Assembly (NCBI RefSeq): GCF_018688155.1
Contig: NZ_CP061312.1
Span: 186,001 to 250,000, forward strand
DNA length: 64,000 bases
Direction: 5' to 3'
Source of the DNA: Polynucleobacter sp. AP-Sving-400A-A2
GTDB taxonomy: Bacteria > Pseudomonadota > Gammaproteobacteria > Burkholderiales > Burkholderiaceae
The translations under genes and the position numbers were made by a program. The notes under the pieces were generated by a model. That model ran no database searches. It saw nothing but the letters and a program-made list of their open reading frames with translations, and had not been told where the DNA came from. Positions 8,145 to 16,225 of the stretch are shown here, piece by piece (the first letter of the stretch is position 1; each line of letters starts with the position of its first letter).

Positions 8145-8240
8145 AAAGCTGTAAAAAAGCCCGTGGCTAAAAAAGCTGCTACTTCAACAACGTTGAATCC
8201 TGCCGCTGCTTGGCCCTTCCCAACTGGCACACGTCCATAA
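8115..8240 (+). CDS. -1 frame C-terminal extension of the histone H1-like protein
   Basis: After a -1 shift at the heptamer, reading resumes at GTA 8115 and runs 41 codons to TAA 8238-8240. It continues the same Lys/Ala/Pro composition (VSKPAAKKAGKAVKKP) and ends in TLNPAAAWPFPTGTRP. From memory, Burkholderiales H1-like proteins end in a similar Trp-Pro-Phe-Pro tail, which suggests this is the true C-terminus. The full frameshifted product would be 136 residues. It has no own start codon or ribosome site. Either frameshifting, transcript slippage, or a sequence error restores it. Confidence 0.65.
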   Translation, partial: VSKPAAKKAGKAVKKPVAKKAATSTTLNPAAAWPFPTGTRP

Positions 8241-8266
8241 GCTCTGCTTGTAGGCGGGTGAAGTTC

Positions 8267-8295
8267 AAAGGGATCTCTCACGAGATCCCTTTTTT
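8267..8295 (+). terminator. Terminator between the histone and PfkB genes
   Basis: AAAGGGATCTC (8267-8277) and GAGATCCCTTT (8282-8292) make an 11-bp perfect stem with a TCAC loop and a T run to 8295. It lies between convergent genes, and the A-rich left flank may let it work in both directions. Confidence 0.85.
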
Positions 8296-8321
8296 ATTGT
8301 TACTTCAGGTAATTATTGGCT

Positions 8322-9281
8322 TTAGAGGGCAAATCCAAATGCGGATTTGAACTGAGCAGCGATATCATCTTTGCTTATTTGGTGATTTTGTGGTCCCTGG
8401 TGGGTGATTTTGATCGAGCCCATCAAGCTGGCTAATCGGCCGGTAATTTCCCAATCCATGCCGTTTTCTAATCCAAATAGCAAGCCACCCCGAAATGCAT
8501 CACCACAACCAGTTGGATCAACTACTTTCGCTGCTGGCACCGGCGGAATCGCAATACATTTACCCTCAAAGTAAATATCTGCACCTTCAGCACCCTTGGT
8601 GACAATCAAAGCTTTTACTCTTTCAGCTACTTTTGCCAGGCTTAGGCCGGTTCTTTGCGAGAGCATTTCACCTTCATAGTCATTTACGGCGAGATAGCTT
8701 GCAATATCTACTAGCTCAAGGAGTTCTGGACCATTAAACATCGGTAAACCTTGGCCCGGATCAAATACAAAGGGAATGCCTGCTTCAGCTAACTGATGAC
8801 AGTGTTCCCACATGCCTTGGCGACCATCTGGAGCAACGATTCCAAATTTGGCAGCACCTTTGGCATTCTTGCTGCGCTCCGCAATCACTGCGGAAACTTG
8901 GTTGAGATGAGATTCTCCCATTGCACCCGGATGAAAAGCGGTAATTTGATTATTGGCTTGATCGGTGGTGATCATCGCTTGAGCAGTAAATGCCTGTTCA
9001 ATCTGACGAATGTGCGTCGCATCAATCTTTAGTTTTTTTAAGCGATCAAGATAGGGCGTTGCATCACCGCCTACGGTTGCCATGATGATGGGATCGCCGC
9101 CAAGAAGACTCAGGTTGTAAGCAATATTGCCTGCGCATCCACCGAATTCACGACGCATTGTAGGAACTAGGAAGGCAACATTCAAAATATGAATCTGCTC
9201 TGGCAGGATTTGATCGGCAAATTTGCCTTCAAAGTTCATGATAGTGTCGTAAGCGATGGAACCACAGATCAAGCTAGCCAT
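8322..9281 (-). CDS. PfkB-family carbohydrate/nucleoside kinase
   Basis: A 319-residue ribokinase-fold kinase. FGGCAGNIAYNLSLLGG (about 47-63) is the first PfkB signature, and DPTGCGDAFRGGLLFGLENG (near 254-273) is the second, with the anion-hole GCGD and its catalytic Asp. Substrate is not fixed by these motifs; betaproteobacterial homologues are usually annotated as adenosine kinase-like or generic carbohydrate kinases. It is read in the same direction as the downstream-facing prmA, 57 bp away, and may share its transcript. The start ATG at 9281 gives a normal MASLICGSIAYDT beginning. Confidence 0.85.
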   Translation of the reverse strand: MASLICGSIAYDTIMNFEGKFADQILPEQIHILNVAFLVPTMRREFGGCAGNIAYNLSLLGGDPIIMATVGGDATPYLDRLKKLKIDATHIRQIEQAFTAQAMITTDQANNQITAFHPGAMGESHLNQVSAVIAERSKNAKGAAKFGIVAPDGRQGMWEHCHQLAEAGIPFVFDPGQGLPMFNGPELLELVDIASYLAVNDYEGEMLSQRTGLSLAKVAERVKALIVTKGAEGADIYFEGKCIAIPPVPAAKVVDPTGCGDAFRGGLLFGLENGMDWEITGRLASLMGSIKITHQGPQNHQISKDDIAAQFKSAFGFAL

Positions 9282-9338
9282 AAATAATTACTTTCTAATA
9301 AAAATCAATTGAAGTGAGTATGAAATAGGGTTTGCAGC

Positions 9339-10892
9339 CTATTTTTCAGGGTAAAAAATTCTGACACGATATCCAGCAGCATTTTGCGGAAGTGAAATCA
9401 GCAATGCAGACGAAAAGATTTCACCGGCAGGGGCGCCTTGACGTAAAAAATCTGAATGTGACTCTTGCCAAGCAGTCGGTAACCATTCTTGCGGAGTGAG
9501 TTGAATCTTTTTGATTTCAGATTCCTCGGCATCGGTGAGAGAAATTTCTAAATTCGGGAATAAAACAGGTAGTGCAAGACGATTTTGTATTCCAACTTGC
9601 AGCATAGATTGATTGGAAGCGTTTTTAAGGCCTTCTCGCGCGCTTTCAGGTGAAAGGGTGACCGAAGTTATTTTCCATGCGGCAAAATCGCTTACAGAGC
9701 GATTTACACACCCCAGCGCGCGACACAATTGTTCATCCAACTTCTGTAAAAGAGAAAAACTCATTGTTGCAATCGCAGAAGAGCTACCATCAACACGCGT
9801 TGCTAATGCTGGTAGTAAAGAATTTCTAGAAAGGTGCTCACCAACAATGATGAGCAAAAGGAAAAAAAGGCTGAGAAGGATTAACTTAGGACTTTTTTTT
9901 TGAGTCAGAGCTGAAGTAACTCTATTTTTGTCAGCTGAACTCGCTTTAAGGCCCTGCTCCGGAAGTGTGCCGTGCAAACAGACCCAGCCTTCACTCTCTT
10001 TCCAGATGGATAGGGTTAACCATTGACTGTAAGTTGCAATGACTTCCTCTGCTTGACGAGCAAGAACGCCTGAGAGAACAATTTTTCCACCTAGGCGCAT
10101 CTTGTTTATTAAGGCAGGCGCTAAAACTTGCAGTGGGTTAGCCAAAATATTGGCCATCACGATGTCGTATTTAGTTTCTGATGCGAGTTCTGGTGAATCT
10201 TCATTGGGTAGAACAAAACGAATGAAAGTTTTGTTGATTTCTGCATTGCTGCGTGCGGCAACCATCGCTTGCGGATCAATATCAGTACCAACTACTGGTG
10301 TGCATCCCAATTTCGCAGCAGCAATGGCCAAAATTCCAGACCCACATCCGTAATCGAGCAAGCTTTGATTCGTAAGCAGAGTGTTTTGTTCAAGCCATAG
10401 TAGGCAAAGGTGCGTAGTGGGGTGACTGCCCGTTCCAAATGCCAAGCCTGGGTCTACTGCCAAACAAATTGCGTTGGGATCGGTAGGCGCTTCATGCCAA
10501 GAAGGCACCACCCAAATACGCTCACCAATCTGAATCGGAGCAAATTGACTCTGGGTTAAGCGAACCCAATCTTGCTCTTCAACAATCTTTTCTTGGGGGG
10601 TTGGGAGATTGAATCCTGCTTCCTGAAGGGATGCGAGAAGCTCAGGGATAAAGCTTGCTGCATCAGAATCATCCATCTCTGGATTGAAAAGTGCAGTTAC
10701 AGAAGATCGATCCCAAGCCTGAACTTCTGGTGAGAGTCCTGGCTCGCCATAGAGTGGATTTTCATCGTAACCACCTGCGGCATCATCTTCAACAGTAACT
10801 GAGAGTGCGCCTACTTCAAGTAAAGCATCACCTAAAGGTTCTGCAATCTCAGCCGGGACTGTGAAAATAAGTTCACGATAGGACATGCTCAC
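9339..10892 (-). CDS. prmA: Ribosomal protein L11 methyltransferase PrmA fused to a DUF3426 membrane domain
   Basis: Residues 1 to about 312 are PrmA, which trimethylates ribosomal protein L11: LAVDPGLAFGTGSHPTT (144-160), the SAM motif LLDYGCGSGILAI (178-190) and ANILANPL (247-254). E. coli PrmA is about 293 residues. The frame then runs on through a linker, a membrane helix (about 335-352) and a domain resembling DUF3426, which in related bacteria is normally a separate protein with an N-terminal zinc ribbon next to prmA. No zinc ribbon is visible here. The junction holds an A9 run (9893-9901); one base of -1 slippage would stop at 9886-9888 and release a 335-residue soluble PrmA. Last gene of the aroQ-accB-accC-prmA group. 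Confidence 0.87.
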   Translation of the reverse strand: MSMSYRELIFTVPAEIAEPLGDALLEVGALSVTVEDDAAGGYDENPLYGEPGLSPEVQAWDRSSVTALFNPEMDDSDAASFIPELLASLQEAGFNLPTPQEKIVEEQDWVRLTQSQFAPIQIGERIWVVPSWHEAPTDPNAICLAVDPGLAFGTGSHPTTHLCLLWLEQNTLLTNQSLLDYGCGSGILAIAAAKLGCTPVVGTDIDPQAMVAARSNAEINKTFIRFVLPNEDSPELASETKYDIVMANILANPLQVLAPALINKMRLGGKIVLSGVLARQAEEVIATYSQWLTLSIWKESEGWVCLHGTLPEQGLKASSADKNRVTSALTQKKSPKLILLSLFFLLLIIVGEHLSRNSLLPALATRVDGSSSAIATMSFSLLQKLDEQLCRALGCVNRSVSDFAAWKITSVTLSPESAREGLKNASNQSMLQVGIQNRLALPVLFPNLEISLTDAEESEIKKIQLTPQEWLPTAWQESHSDFLRQGAPAGEIFSSALLISLPQNAAGYRVRIFYPEK

Positions 10893-10920
10893 TCCAAATG
10901 GACATTAACTGACCTGCAAC

Positions 10921-12285
10921 TTAGGGCTTACCGCGACTAGCGGCTTGCTCTTCGAGGCGATGCTCCAAATAGTGAATGCTGGTGCCGCCTTCGATGAAGT
11001 TCGGATCAAGCATGAGTTCACGATGCAGTGGCACATTAGTTGTGATGCCATCGATCACCATTTCGGAAAGTGCAATCTGCATGCGACGTATCGCTTGCTC
11101 GCGAGTGTTACCGTAAGCAATCAGCTTGCCAATCATGGAGTCGTAATTGGACGGCACTACATAACCACTATAGGCATGTGAATCGACACGAATGCCGGGA
11201 CCACCTGGCATATGGAACGAACCAATTTTCCCTGGGCTTGGTGTGAATTTGAATGGGTCCTCGGCATTCAGACGGCATTCGATGGCATGGCCACGGAAAA
11301 CAATGTCTTTTTGGCGATAGCTGAGTTTTAAGCCAGCAGCGATGCGAATTTGTTCTTGAACAATATCAACGCCTGTAATCATTTCAGTGACTGGATGCTC
11401 TACTTGAACGCGGGTATTCATCTCAATGAAGAAGAATTCACCATCTTCATACAAGAACTCGAAAGTACCGGCACCACGGTAAGCAATTTTTCTACAGGCT
11501 TCAGCGCAGCGCTCTCCAATTTTAGCGATGGCACGGCGATCAATACCGGGTGCTGGGGCTTCTTCAATCACTTTTTGGTGGCGACGTTGCATGGAGCAAT
11601 CGCGTTCACCTAACCAAATGGCATTGCCATGGGTATCGGCCAAAATCTGGATCTCTACGTGGCGAGGCTTTTCTAAAAACTTCTCCATATAGACTTCAGG
11701 ATTACCAAAAGCACGACCCGCTTCTTCTTTGGTCATGTTGACTGCATTAAGAAGAGCGGCTTCGGTATGCACAACACGCATGCCACGACCACCGCCACCA
11801 CCGGCAGCCTTAATAATGACTGGATAGCCAACGCGTTTTGCAGTGGCAATAATTTCTTTTGGATCGCTTGGCAAGGCACCTTCCGATCCAGGAACGCAAG
11901 GAACGCCTGCTTTGATCATGGCGCGCTTCGCTGATACCTTATCGCCCATCAAGCGAATTGAAGCTGCCGTAGGCCCAATGAATGAAAAGCCAGACTTCTC
12001 AACACGTTCAGCAAAGTCAGCGTTCTCAGAGAGAAAACCGTAGCCAGGGTGAATCGCTTCGGCATCTGTCACTTCCGCCGCTGAAATGATGGCGGGCATA
12101 TTGAGATAGCTCAGAGGCGATGGCGCAGGTCCAATGCAGACTGCTTCATCTGCAAGCTTCACATATTTAGCTTCTTTATCTGCAGTCGAGTAGACCACCA
12201 CAGTTTTAATTCCCAACTCGCGACATGCGCGTTGGATGCGGAGAGCAATTTCTCCGCGATTGGCAATCAGAATCTTATCGAACAT
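10921..12285 (-). CDS. accC: Acetyl-CoA carboxylase, biotin carboxylase subunit
   Basis: ATP-grasp enzyme that carboxylates the biotin on AccB with bicarbonate, the first step of fatty acid synthesis. The start [17 protein letters not shown] is typical, followed by the glycine-rich ATP loop [14 protein letters not shown] (about 158-171), the metal-binding [14 protein letters not shown] (about 287-300) and the C-terminal biotin-carboxylase domain. The length, 454 residues, is that of the family. It follows accB by 53 bp on the same strand, with a 10-bp inverted repeat in between. Confidence 0.98.
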   Translation of the reverse strand: MFDKILIANRGEIALRIQRACRELGIKTVVVYSTADKEAKYVKLADEAVCIGPAPSPLSYLNMPAIISAAEVTDAEAIHPGYGFLSENADFAERVEKSGFSFIGPTAASIRLMGDKVSAKRAMIKAGVPCVPGSEGALPSDPKEIIATAKRVGYPVIIKAAGGGGGRGMRVVHTEAALLNAVNMTKEEAGRAFGNPEVYMEKFLEKPRHVEIQILADTHGNAIWLGERDCSMQRRHQKVIEEAPAPGIDRRAIAKIGERCAEACRKIAYRGAGTFEFLYEDGEFFFIEMNTRVQVEHPVTEMITGVDIVQEQIRIAAGLKLSYRQKDIVFRGHAIECRLNAEDPFKFTPSPGKIGSFHMPGGPGIRVDSHAYSGYVVPSNYDSMIGKLIAYGNTREQAIRRMQIALSEMVIDGITTNVPLHRELMLDPNFIEGGTSIHYLEHRLEEQAASRGKP

Positions 12286-12316
12286 GTCGGCTCTGAGTTA
12301 AGTAACGGTGGATTGG

Positions 12317-12340
12317 AATAGATCTCATAGGAGATCTATT
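12317..12340 (-). repeat. Perfect hairpin between accB and accC
   Basis: AATAGATCTC (12317-12326) and GAGATCTATT (12331-12340) form a perfect 10-bp stem with an ATAG loop. It overlaps the accB stop codon (12339-12341). No T run follows in the direction of transcription, so a plain terminator is unlikely; a processing or attenuation element is possible. Confidence 0.55.
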
Positions 12341-12794
12341 AAGCGATGATGAACAGCGGTTGATCAAATTCAACGCCTTGACCGTTTTCACACAGAATTT
12401 GTTTAATAACACCTGCTTGCTCAGACTCAATTTCATTGAGAAGTTTCATCGCTTCAATAATGCACAGCGTTTGACCCACTTTGACGGTGTCGCCGACTTT
12501 GACGAAATCCGGAGACTCAGGGTTTGGGGCGCGATAGAAGGTGCCAACCATGGGTGAGCGAGCAACAAAACCAGTTTCAGCGGGCGCCTCATCAGCAGCT
12601 AATGCTGCAGCTGGCGCAACCGCAGCTTGAATAGCTTGAGCAGGCGCTGGATTGGCGTATACCACTTGACCTGCAGGAGCTGGAGAGCCGGCATTTACAA
12701 TGCGAACACGATCTTCACCTTCATTGACTTCTAACTCAGAAATTCCTGATTCAGAAACAAGGTCGATTAGGGTTTTTAGTTTTCTTAGGTCCAT
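12339..12794 (-). CDS. accB: Acetyl-CoA carboxylase biotin carboxyl carrier protein
   Basis: A 151-residue carrier. The N-terminal region ([20 protein letters not shown]) is followed by an Ala/Pro-rich hinge (about 33-70) and a C-terminal biotinyl domain with the biotinylated Lys in [13 protein letters not shown] (near residues 112-124). GAGAGGAAG precedes the ATG. It stands between aroQ and accC, an arrangement common in proteobacteria. Confidence 0.97.
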   Translation of the reverse strand: MDLRKLKTLIDLVSESGISELEVNEGEDRVRIVNAGSPAPAGQVVYANPAPAQAIQAAVAPAAALAADEAPAETGFVARSPMVGTFYRAPNPESPDFVKVGDTVKVGQTLCIIEAMKLLNEIESEQAGVIKQILCENGQGVEFDQPLFIIA

Positions 12795-12830
12795 GGAAAG
12801 GCTTCCTCTCGGGTAATTCTGAATAAATCT

Positions 12831-13280
12831 TTATTTTTGTAAACGGGCTACAGCGGCTTGTAGTGCTAATTCGTAACCTATGGCGCCCAAACCGCAGATA
12901 ACGCCGGTAGCAATATCGGACAGGTAGGAGTGTTTACGGAACTCCTCACGTTGGTGAATGTTAGATAAATGGATTTCTATAAACGGTATAGCTACCCCAG
13001 CCAGCGCATCACGCAAGGCAACGCTGGTATGGGTAAAAGCACCTGGATTGATGATGATGAAATCCACCCCATCTTGTTTAGCCTTTTGAACTCGGTCAAT
13101 TAGCTCGCCTTCATGGTTGCTTTGGAAGGTGGATAAATCAACTGAGTGGGACTTTGCAATTGCACCTAGCTTGGTATGAATATCTTCCATGGTAGTTTTG
13201 CCGTAAACCTCTGGCTCACGGGTTCCCAACAGATTGAGGTTGGGGCCTTGGATAACGAGAATTGAAGTGTTTTTCGACAT
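12831..13280 (-). CDS. aroQ: Type II 3-dehydroquinate dehydratase
   Basis: Third step of the shikimate pathway, 3-dehydroquinate to 3-dehydroshikimate. Family signatures in order: [21 protein letters not shown] (catalytic Tyr at its end, near residue 27), [33 protein letters not shown] and [17 protein letters not shown]. Its 149 residues are the normal size. First gene of a probable aroQ-accB-accC-prmA operon. The shikimate gene aroE is also in this window, at 19.1 kb. Confidence 0.97.
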   Translation of the reverse strand: MSKNTSILVIQGPNLNLLGTREPEVYGKTTMEDIHTKLGAIAKSHSVDLSTFQSNHEGELIDRVQKAKQDGVDFIIINPGAFTHTSVALRDALAGVAIPFIEIHLSNIHQREEFRKHSYLSDIATGVICGLGAIGYELALQAAVARLQK

Positions 13281-13380
13281 AGATCGATATTTTTAGAGGC
13301 AGTTAGGTTTTATTACTGAGATAAAGCTATTCTCTGAAAACTGCTTATTTAATGATGAATCTTATTCATCTTGCACTCAA

Positions 13381-13386
13381 AGTATA
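13381..13386 (-). promoter_or_regulatory. Possible -10 element of the aroQ operon promoter
   Basis: On the minus strand TATACT preceded by GGG lies about 100 bp before the aroQ start. A good -35 element at the right distance is not evident (TTGGG-like sequence with a short spacer), so this is a weak call. Confidence 0.3.
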
Positions 13387-13437
13387 CCCCCGGAGTACTG
13401 TCCCAAGCCCAAAATTGACGCAATAAACTCGCTATTT

Positions 13438-13457
13438 TTTATGCTTTGAAGCATAAA
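13438..13457. repeat. 20-bp palindrome upstream of the aroQ operon
   Basis: TTTATGCTT (13438-13446) and AAGCATAAA (13449-13457) are perfect arms around TG. It lies in the 248-bp gap between tlpA-like and aroQ genes, some 60-70 bp upstream of the possible aroQ start site. It lacks a T run on the strand transcribed here, so an operator is more likely than a terminator. Confidence 0.5.
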
Positions 13458-13528
13458 TATGGCAATATTCAGCTCAAAAACTGCTCATCTTGACCACAAT
13501 AGTGATTGCAAAAATCGTTTAAAAAGTC

Positions 13529-14056
13529 TTATAAGGCCAATTTAATTGCGCTTCTGAGCTCTTCTTCGCTTATCTTTCCTAATTTACTGCTAGTAGACTT
13601 GCCTTGAGCATTAACAATAACGGTATAGGGTAGCGCCCCTTGGGCATTCCCCATCTGCTTCGAGATATTACTGCCCTCAAGTCCGCCAATTACAATCGGG
13701 TAAGAAACTGGGGTCATTTCTAGAAATTGACGAATATTAGAGGGTGAATCGATGCCTATGCCGATAAATAAGACATTTTGGCTCTTAAACTCTGCTTGTA
13801 ATTTGTCCAATGTAGGCATTTCTTCAACGCAGGGAGGGCACCAGGATGCCCAAAAGTTCACTATGAGGACTTTTCCGCGCCATTCTTTGGTGTCGACCGA
13901 TTTTCCATCGGGTGTTTGCCATGAGTTGGCAAAAAAGGCTTTAATTGCGGGGTCGTCTGCTAGCTCTGTTCTGAAGATCCATTGCGAAGTCGCCACTCCC
14001 GCAGCAAGGGCTACGAGGTTAAATCCAATGATGCTCATCCACTGTCTTCGGTTCAT
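13529..14056 (-). CDS. TlpA-like membrane-anchored thiol-disulfide oxidoreductase
   Basis: A 175-residue thioredoxin-fold protein with an N-terminal membrane anchor or signal (about residues 8-26, IGFNLVALAAGVATSQW) and the active site NFWASWCPPCVEEMPTLDKL, CPPC at about residues 73-76. The fold after it (GIGIDSPSNIRQFLE, then a cis-Pro region ALPYTVIV) fits TlpA/ResA proteins, which act in the periplasm, often on apocytochromes or copper proteins. The actual partner is unknown. Divergent from mpl with a 26-bp gap. Confidence 0.9.
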   Translation of the reverse strand: MNRRQWMSIIGFNLVALAAGVATSQWIFRTELADDPAIKAFFANSWQTPDGKSVDTKEWRGKVLIVNFWASWCPPCVEEMPTLDKLQAEFKSQNVLFIGIGIDSPSNIRQFLEMTPVSYPIVIGGLEGSNISKQMGNAQGALPYTVIVNAQGKSTSSKLGKISEEELRSAIKLAL

Positions 14057-14082
14057 TGCTACTCCTTAGCTAAAATTGCCCA

Positions 14083-15489
14083 ATGCATATTCATATCTTG
14101 GGCATTTGCGGTACTTTCATGGGCGGCATTGCCGCAATCGCTCGGCAGGCCGGACACCGTGTAACTGGCTGTGACGCCAACGTATATCCACCGATGAGCA
14201 CGCAGCTGGAAGCGCAGGGCATTGAGCTCATTGAGGGATTCTCACCCGACCAATTATTACAGTTCGGAACGATGCCTGATTTATTTGTCATCGGCAATGT
14301 TGTTTCTCGTGGCAATCCACTGATGGAGGCTATTCTGAATCAAGGGCTTCCATACACCTCTGGCCCTCAGTGGCTGGGTGAGCAAGTGTTGTTCGATAGG
14401 CATGTATTGGCTGTTGCCGGAACGCACGGTAAAACAACGACGTCTGCCATGCTGGCCTGGATCTTAGAGTTCAATGATTACAAGCCGGGTTACCTCATCG
14501 GCGGAGTGCCACTGAATTTCACGGTATCTGCTCGCTTAGGTGAGAGCAAGTATTTTGTAATCGAAGCCGATGAATATGACACGGCGTTTTTTGATAAGCG
14601 CAGTAAGTTTGTTCACTATCGCCCACGTACTGCTTTATTAAATAATCTCGAGTTTGATCACGCTGATATTTTCGCGGATCTTGCTGCAATCGAAACTCAA
14701 TTTCATCATTTAGTTCGCACTGTACCGGGTAATGGTCTAGTTGTAGTTAATGGCGAAGAGCCCGCCTTACAAAAAGTCATTTCAAGAGGTGCTTGGTCAC
14801 CCGTTGAAAAATTTGGGCAAGATAAACACAATGCCTGGTCTTTGATTTCTCAAGATGCCGATGGTTTTATTGTTGTGCAAGATAGTAAAGAAGTTGCAAC
14901 GGTCGCTTGGGCCCCAGACTCTGGTGTCATGGGTCGACATAATCAGCTCAATGCGTTGGCAGCTATTGCGTCAGCAAATCATATTGGCATTGCACCAGCC
15001 GATGCCGCACGCGCTTTGGCTGAGTTTAAAAATGTGAAGCGCCGTTTGGAGACGATTGGCGTGGCAAATGGGGTAACCGTATACGATGATTTTGCGCATC
15101 ATCCCACTGCAATCATTACTACGGTAGATGGCTTGCGTCGCAGAGTGGGGCAGTCACGAATTTTGGCAGTGTTAGAGCCGCGTTCTAATACGATGAAGCT
15201 GGGGGTGATGAAAGCGCAACTACCTCATAGTCTGGAAGCTACTGACAAGATTTTTGCTTACGGTGCAAGTGCTGGTAAAGATTCTTTAGGTTGGGATTTA
15301 AATGCAGTATTAGCCCCATTAAATGCAATGAGTGAAAATCGTGCTGCAGCCTTTGATGATCTATCTACTTTGGTTAAGGCTGTTGCAAATGAAGCAAAGC
15401 CTGGCGATCATATTTTGGTAATGAGTAATGGCGGCTTTGGTGGAGTGCACCAAAAAATATTGACTGCAATACAAGAGAAAGCAAAGTAA
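14083..15489 (+). CDS. mpl: UDP-N-acetylmuramate:L-alanyl-gamma-D-glutamyl-meso-diaminopimelate ligase
   Basis: Cytosolic Mur-family ligase that reattaches the recycled tripeptide to UDP-MurNAc, so its substrate comes from the AmpD reaction (ampD at 2.2 kb). Residues 1-468 show the N-terminal Rossmann start [19 protein letters not shown], the ATP loop [15 protein letters not shown] (near 112-126), [16 protein letters not shown] (near 159-174) and the C-terminal [26 protein letters not shown] separates Mpl from MurC. The stop overlaps the fabG start. Confidence 0.96.
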   Translation: MHIHILGICGTFMGGIAAIARQAGHRVTGCDANVYPPMSTQLEAQGIELIEGFSPDQLLQFGTMPDLFVIGNVVSRGNPLMEAILNQGLPYTSGPQWLGEQVLFDRHVLAVAGTHGKTTTSAMLAWILEFNDYKPGYLIGGVPLNFTVSARLGESKYFVIEADEYDTAFFDKRSKFVHYRPRTALLNNLEFDHADIFADLAAIETQFHHLVRTVPGNGLVVVNGEEPALQKVISRGAWSPVEKFGQDKHNAWSLISQDADGFIVVQDSKEVATVAWAPDSGVMGRHNQLNALAAIASANHIGIAPADAARALAEFKNVKRRLETIGVANGVTVYDDFAHHPTAIITTVDGLRRRVGQSRILAVLEPRSNTMKLGVMKAQLPHSLEATDKIFAYGASAGKDSLGWDLNAVLAPLNAMSENRAAAFDDLSTLVKAVANEAKPGDHILVMSNGGFGGVHQKILTAIQEKAK

Positions 15490-16223
15490 TGAGCATGAGA
15501 CTGAAAGATAAAGTAGCCATCATTACTGGTGCTGCTAAAGGCATTGGTTTTGCAACGGCTAAGCGATTTGCACAAGAGGGTGCTAAGGTCATGATTGCGG
15601 ATGTCAATCCCGAGGCGCTTAAAGCTGCTACAGATCTGATTCCTGGCTCAGAAGCCTATGTGATGAACGTGACTGATCGTACGAGTATTGAAGCGGCTGT
15701 TGATCAGATCATGCAGCGCCACGGACGCATTGATATCCTAATTAACAATGCAGGTATTACACAAGATGCACGCTTGGTCAAAATGACCGAAGCACAATTT
15801 GATACGGTGATTGATGTCAATTTGAAGGGTGTCTTCAATTGCACGCAATTGGTAGTGCCGCATATGTTGGAGGCAGGCAAAGGTGCTGTCGTCAATGCTT
15901 CTAGTGTTGTGGGCATTTATGGAAACTTTGGACAAACTAACTATTCAGCAACCAAGTTTGGAGTGATTGGATTTACCAAAACTTGGGCGCGTGAATTAGG
16001 CCCAAAAGGTATTCGGGTAAATGCAGTTTGCCCAGGCTTTATTGCCACTGAGATGGTGAAAGCGATGCCAGAAAATATTCTGAAAGATATTGAGAGGCGC
16101 AGTTGGCTCGGTCGCTTGGGTACTCCTGAAGAAATGGCGAACGTCTATTTATTCTTAGCAAGCGATGAAGCTAGCTATGTGAACGGTGTTGCACTTGAGG
16201 CCAGTGGCGGGATCTCCCTCTAA
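15489..16223 (+). CDS. fabG: 3-oxoacyl-ACP reductase (FabG-like SDR)
   Basis: NAD(P)-dependent short-chain dehydrogenase of 244 residues. [15 protein letters not shown] is the cofactor loop, [14 protein letters not shown] the NAG motif, Ser of VVNASSVVG and YSATKFG the catalytic Ser/Tyr/Lys, and [14 protein letters not shown] the closing signature. This is the FabG sequence pattern, but the gene is not with other fatty acid genes; it overlaps mpl by one base (TAATG), so it may be a second FabG-type enzyme with another acyl substrate. An ATG at 15495 is an alternative start. Confidence 0.85.
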   Translation: MSMRLKDKVAIITGAAKGIGFATAKRFAQEGAKVMIADVNPEALKAATDLIPGSEAYVMNVTDRTSIEAAVDQIMQRHGRIDILINNAGITQDARLVKMTEAQFDTVIDVNLKGVFNCTQLVVPHMLEAGKGAVVNASSVVGIYGNFGQTNYSATKFGVIGFTKTWARELGPKGIRVNAVCPGFIATEMVKAMPENILKDIERRSWLGRLGTPEEMANVYLFLASDEASYVNGVALEASGGISL

Positions 16224-16225
16224 GC

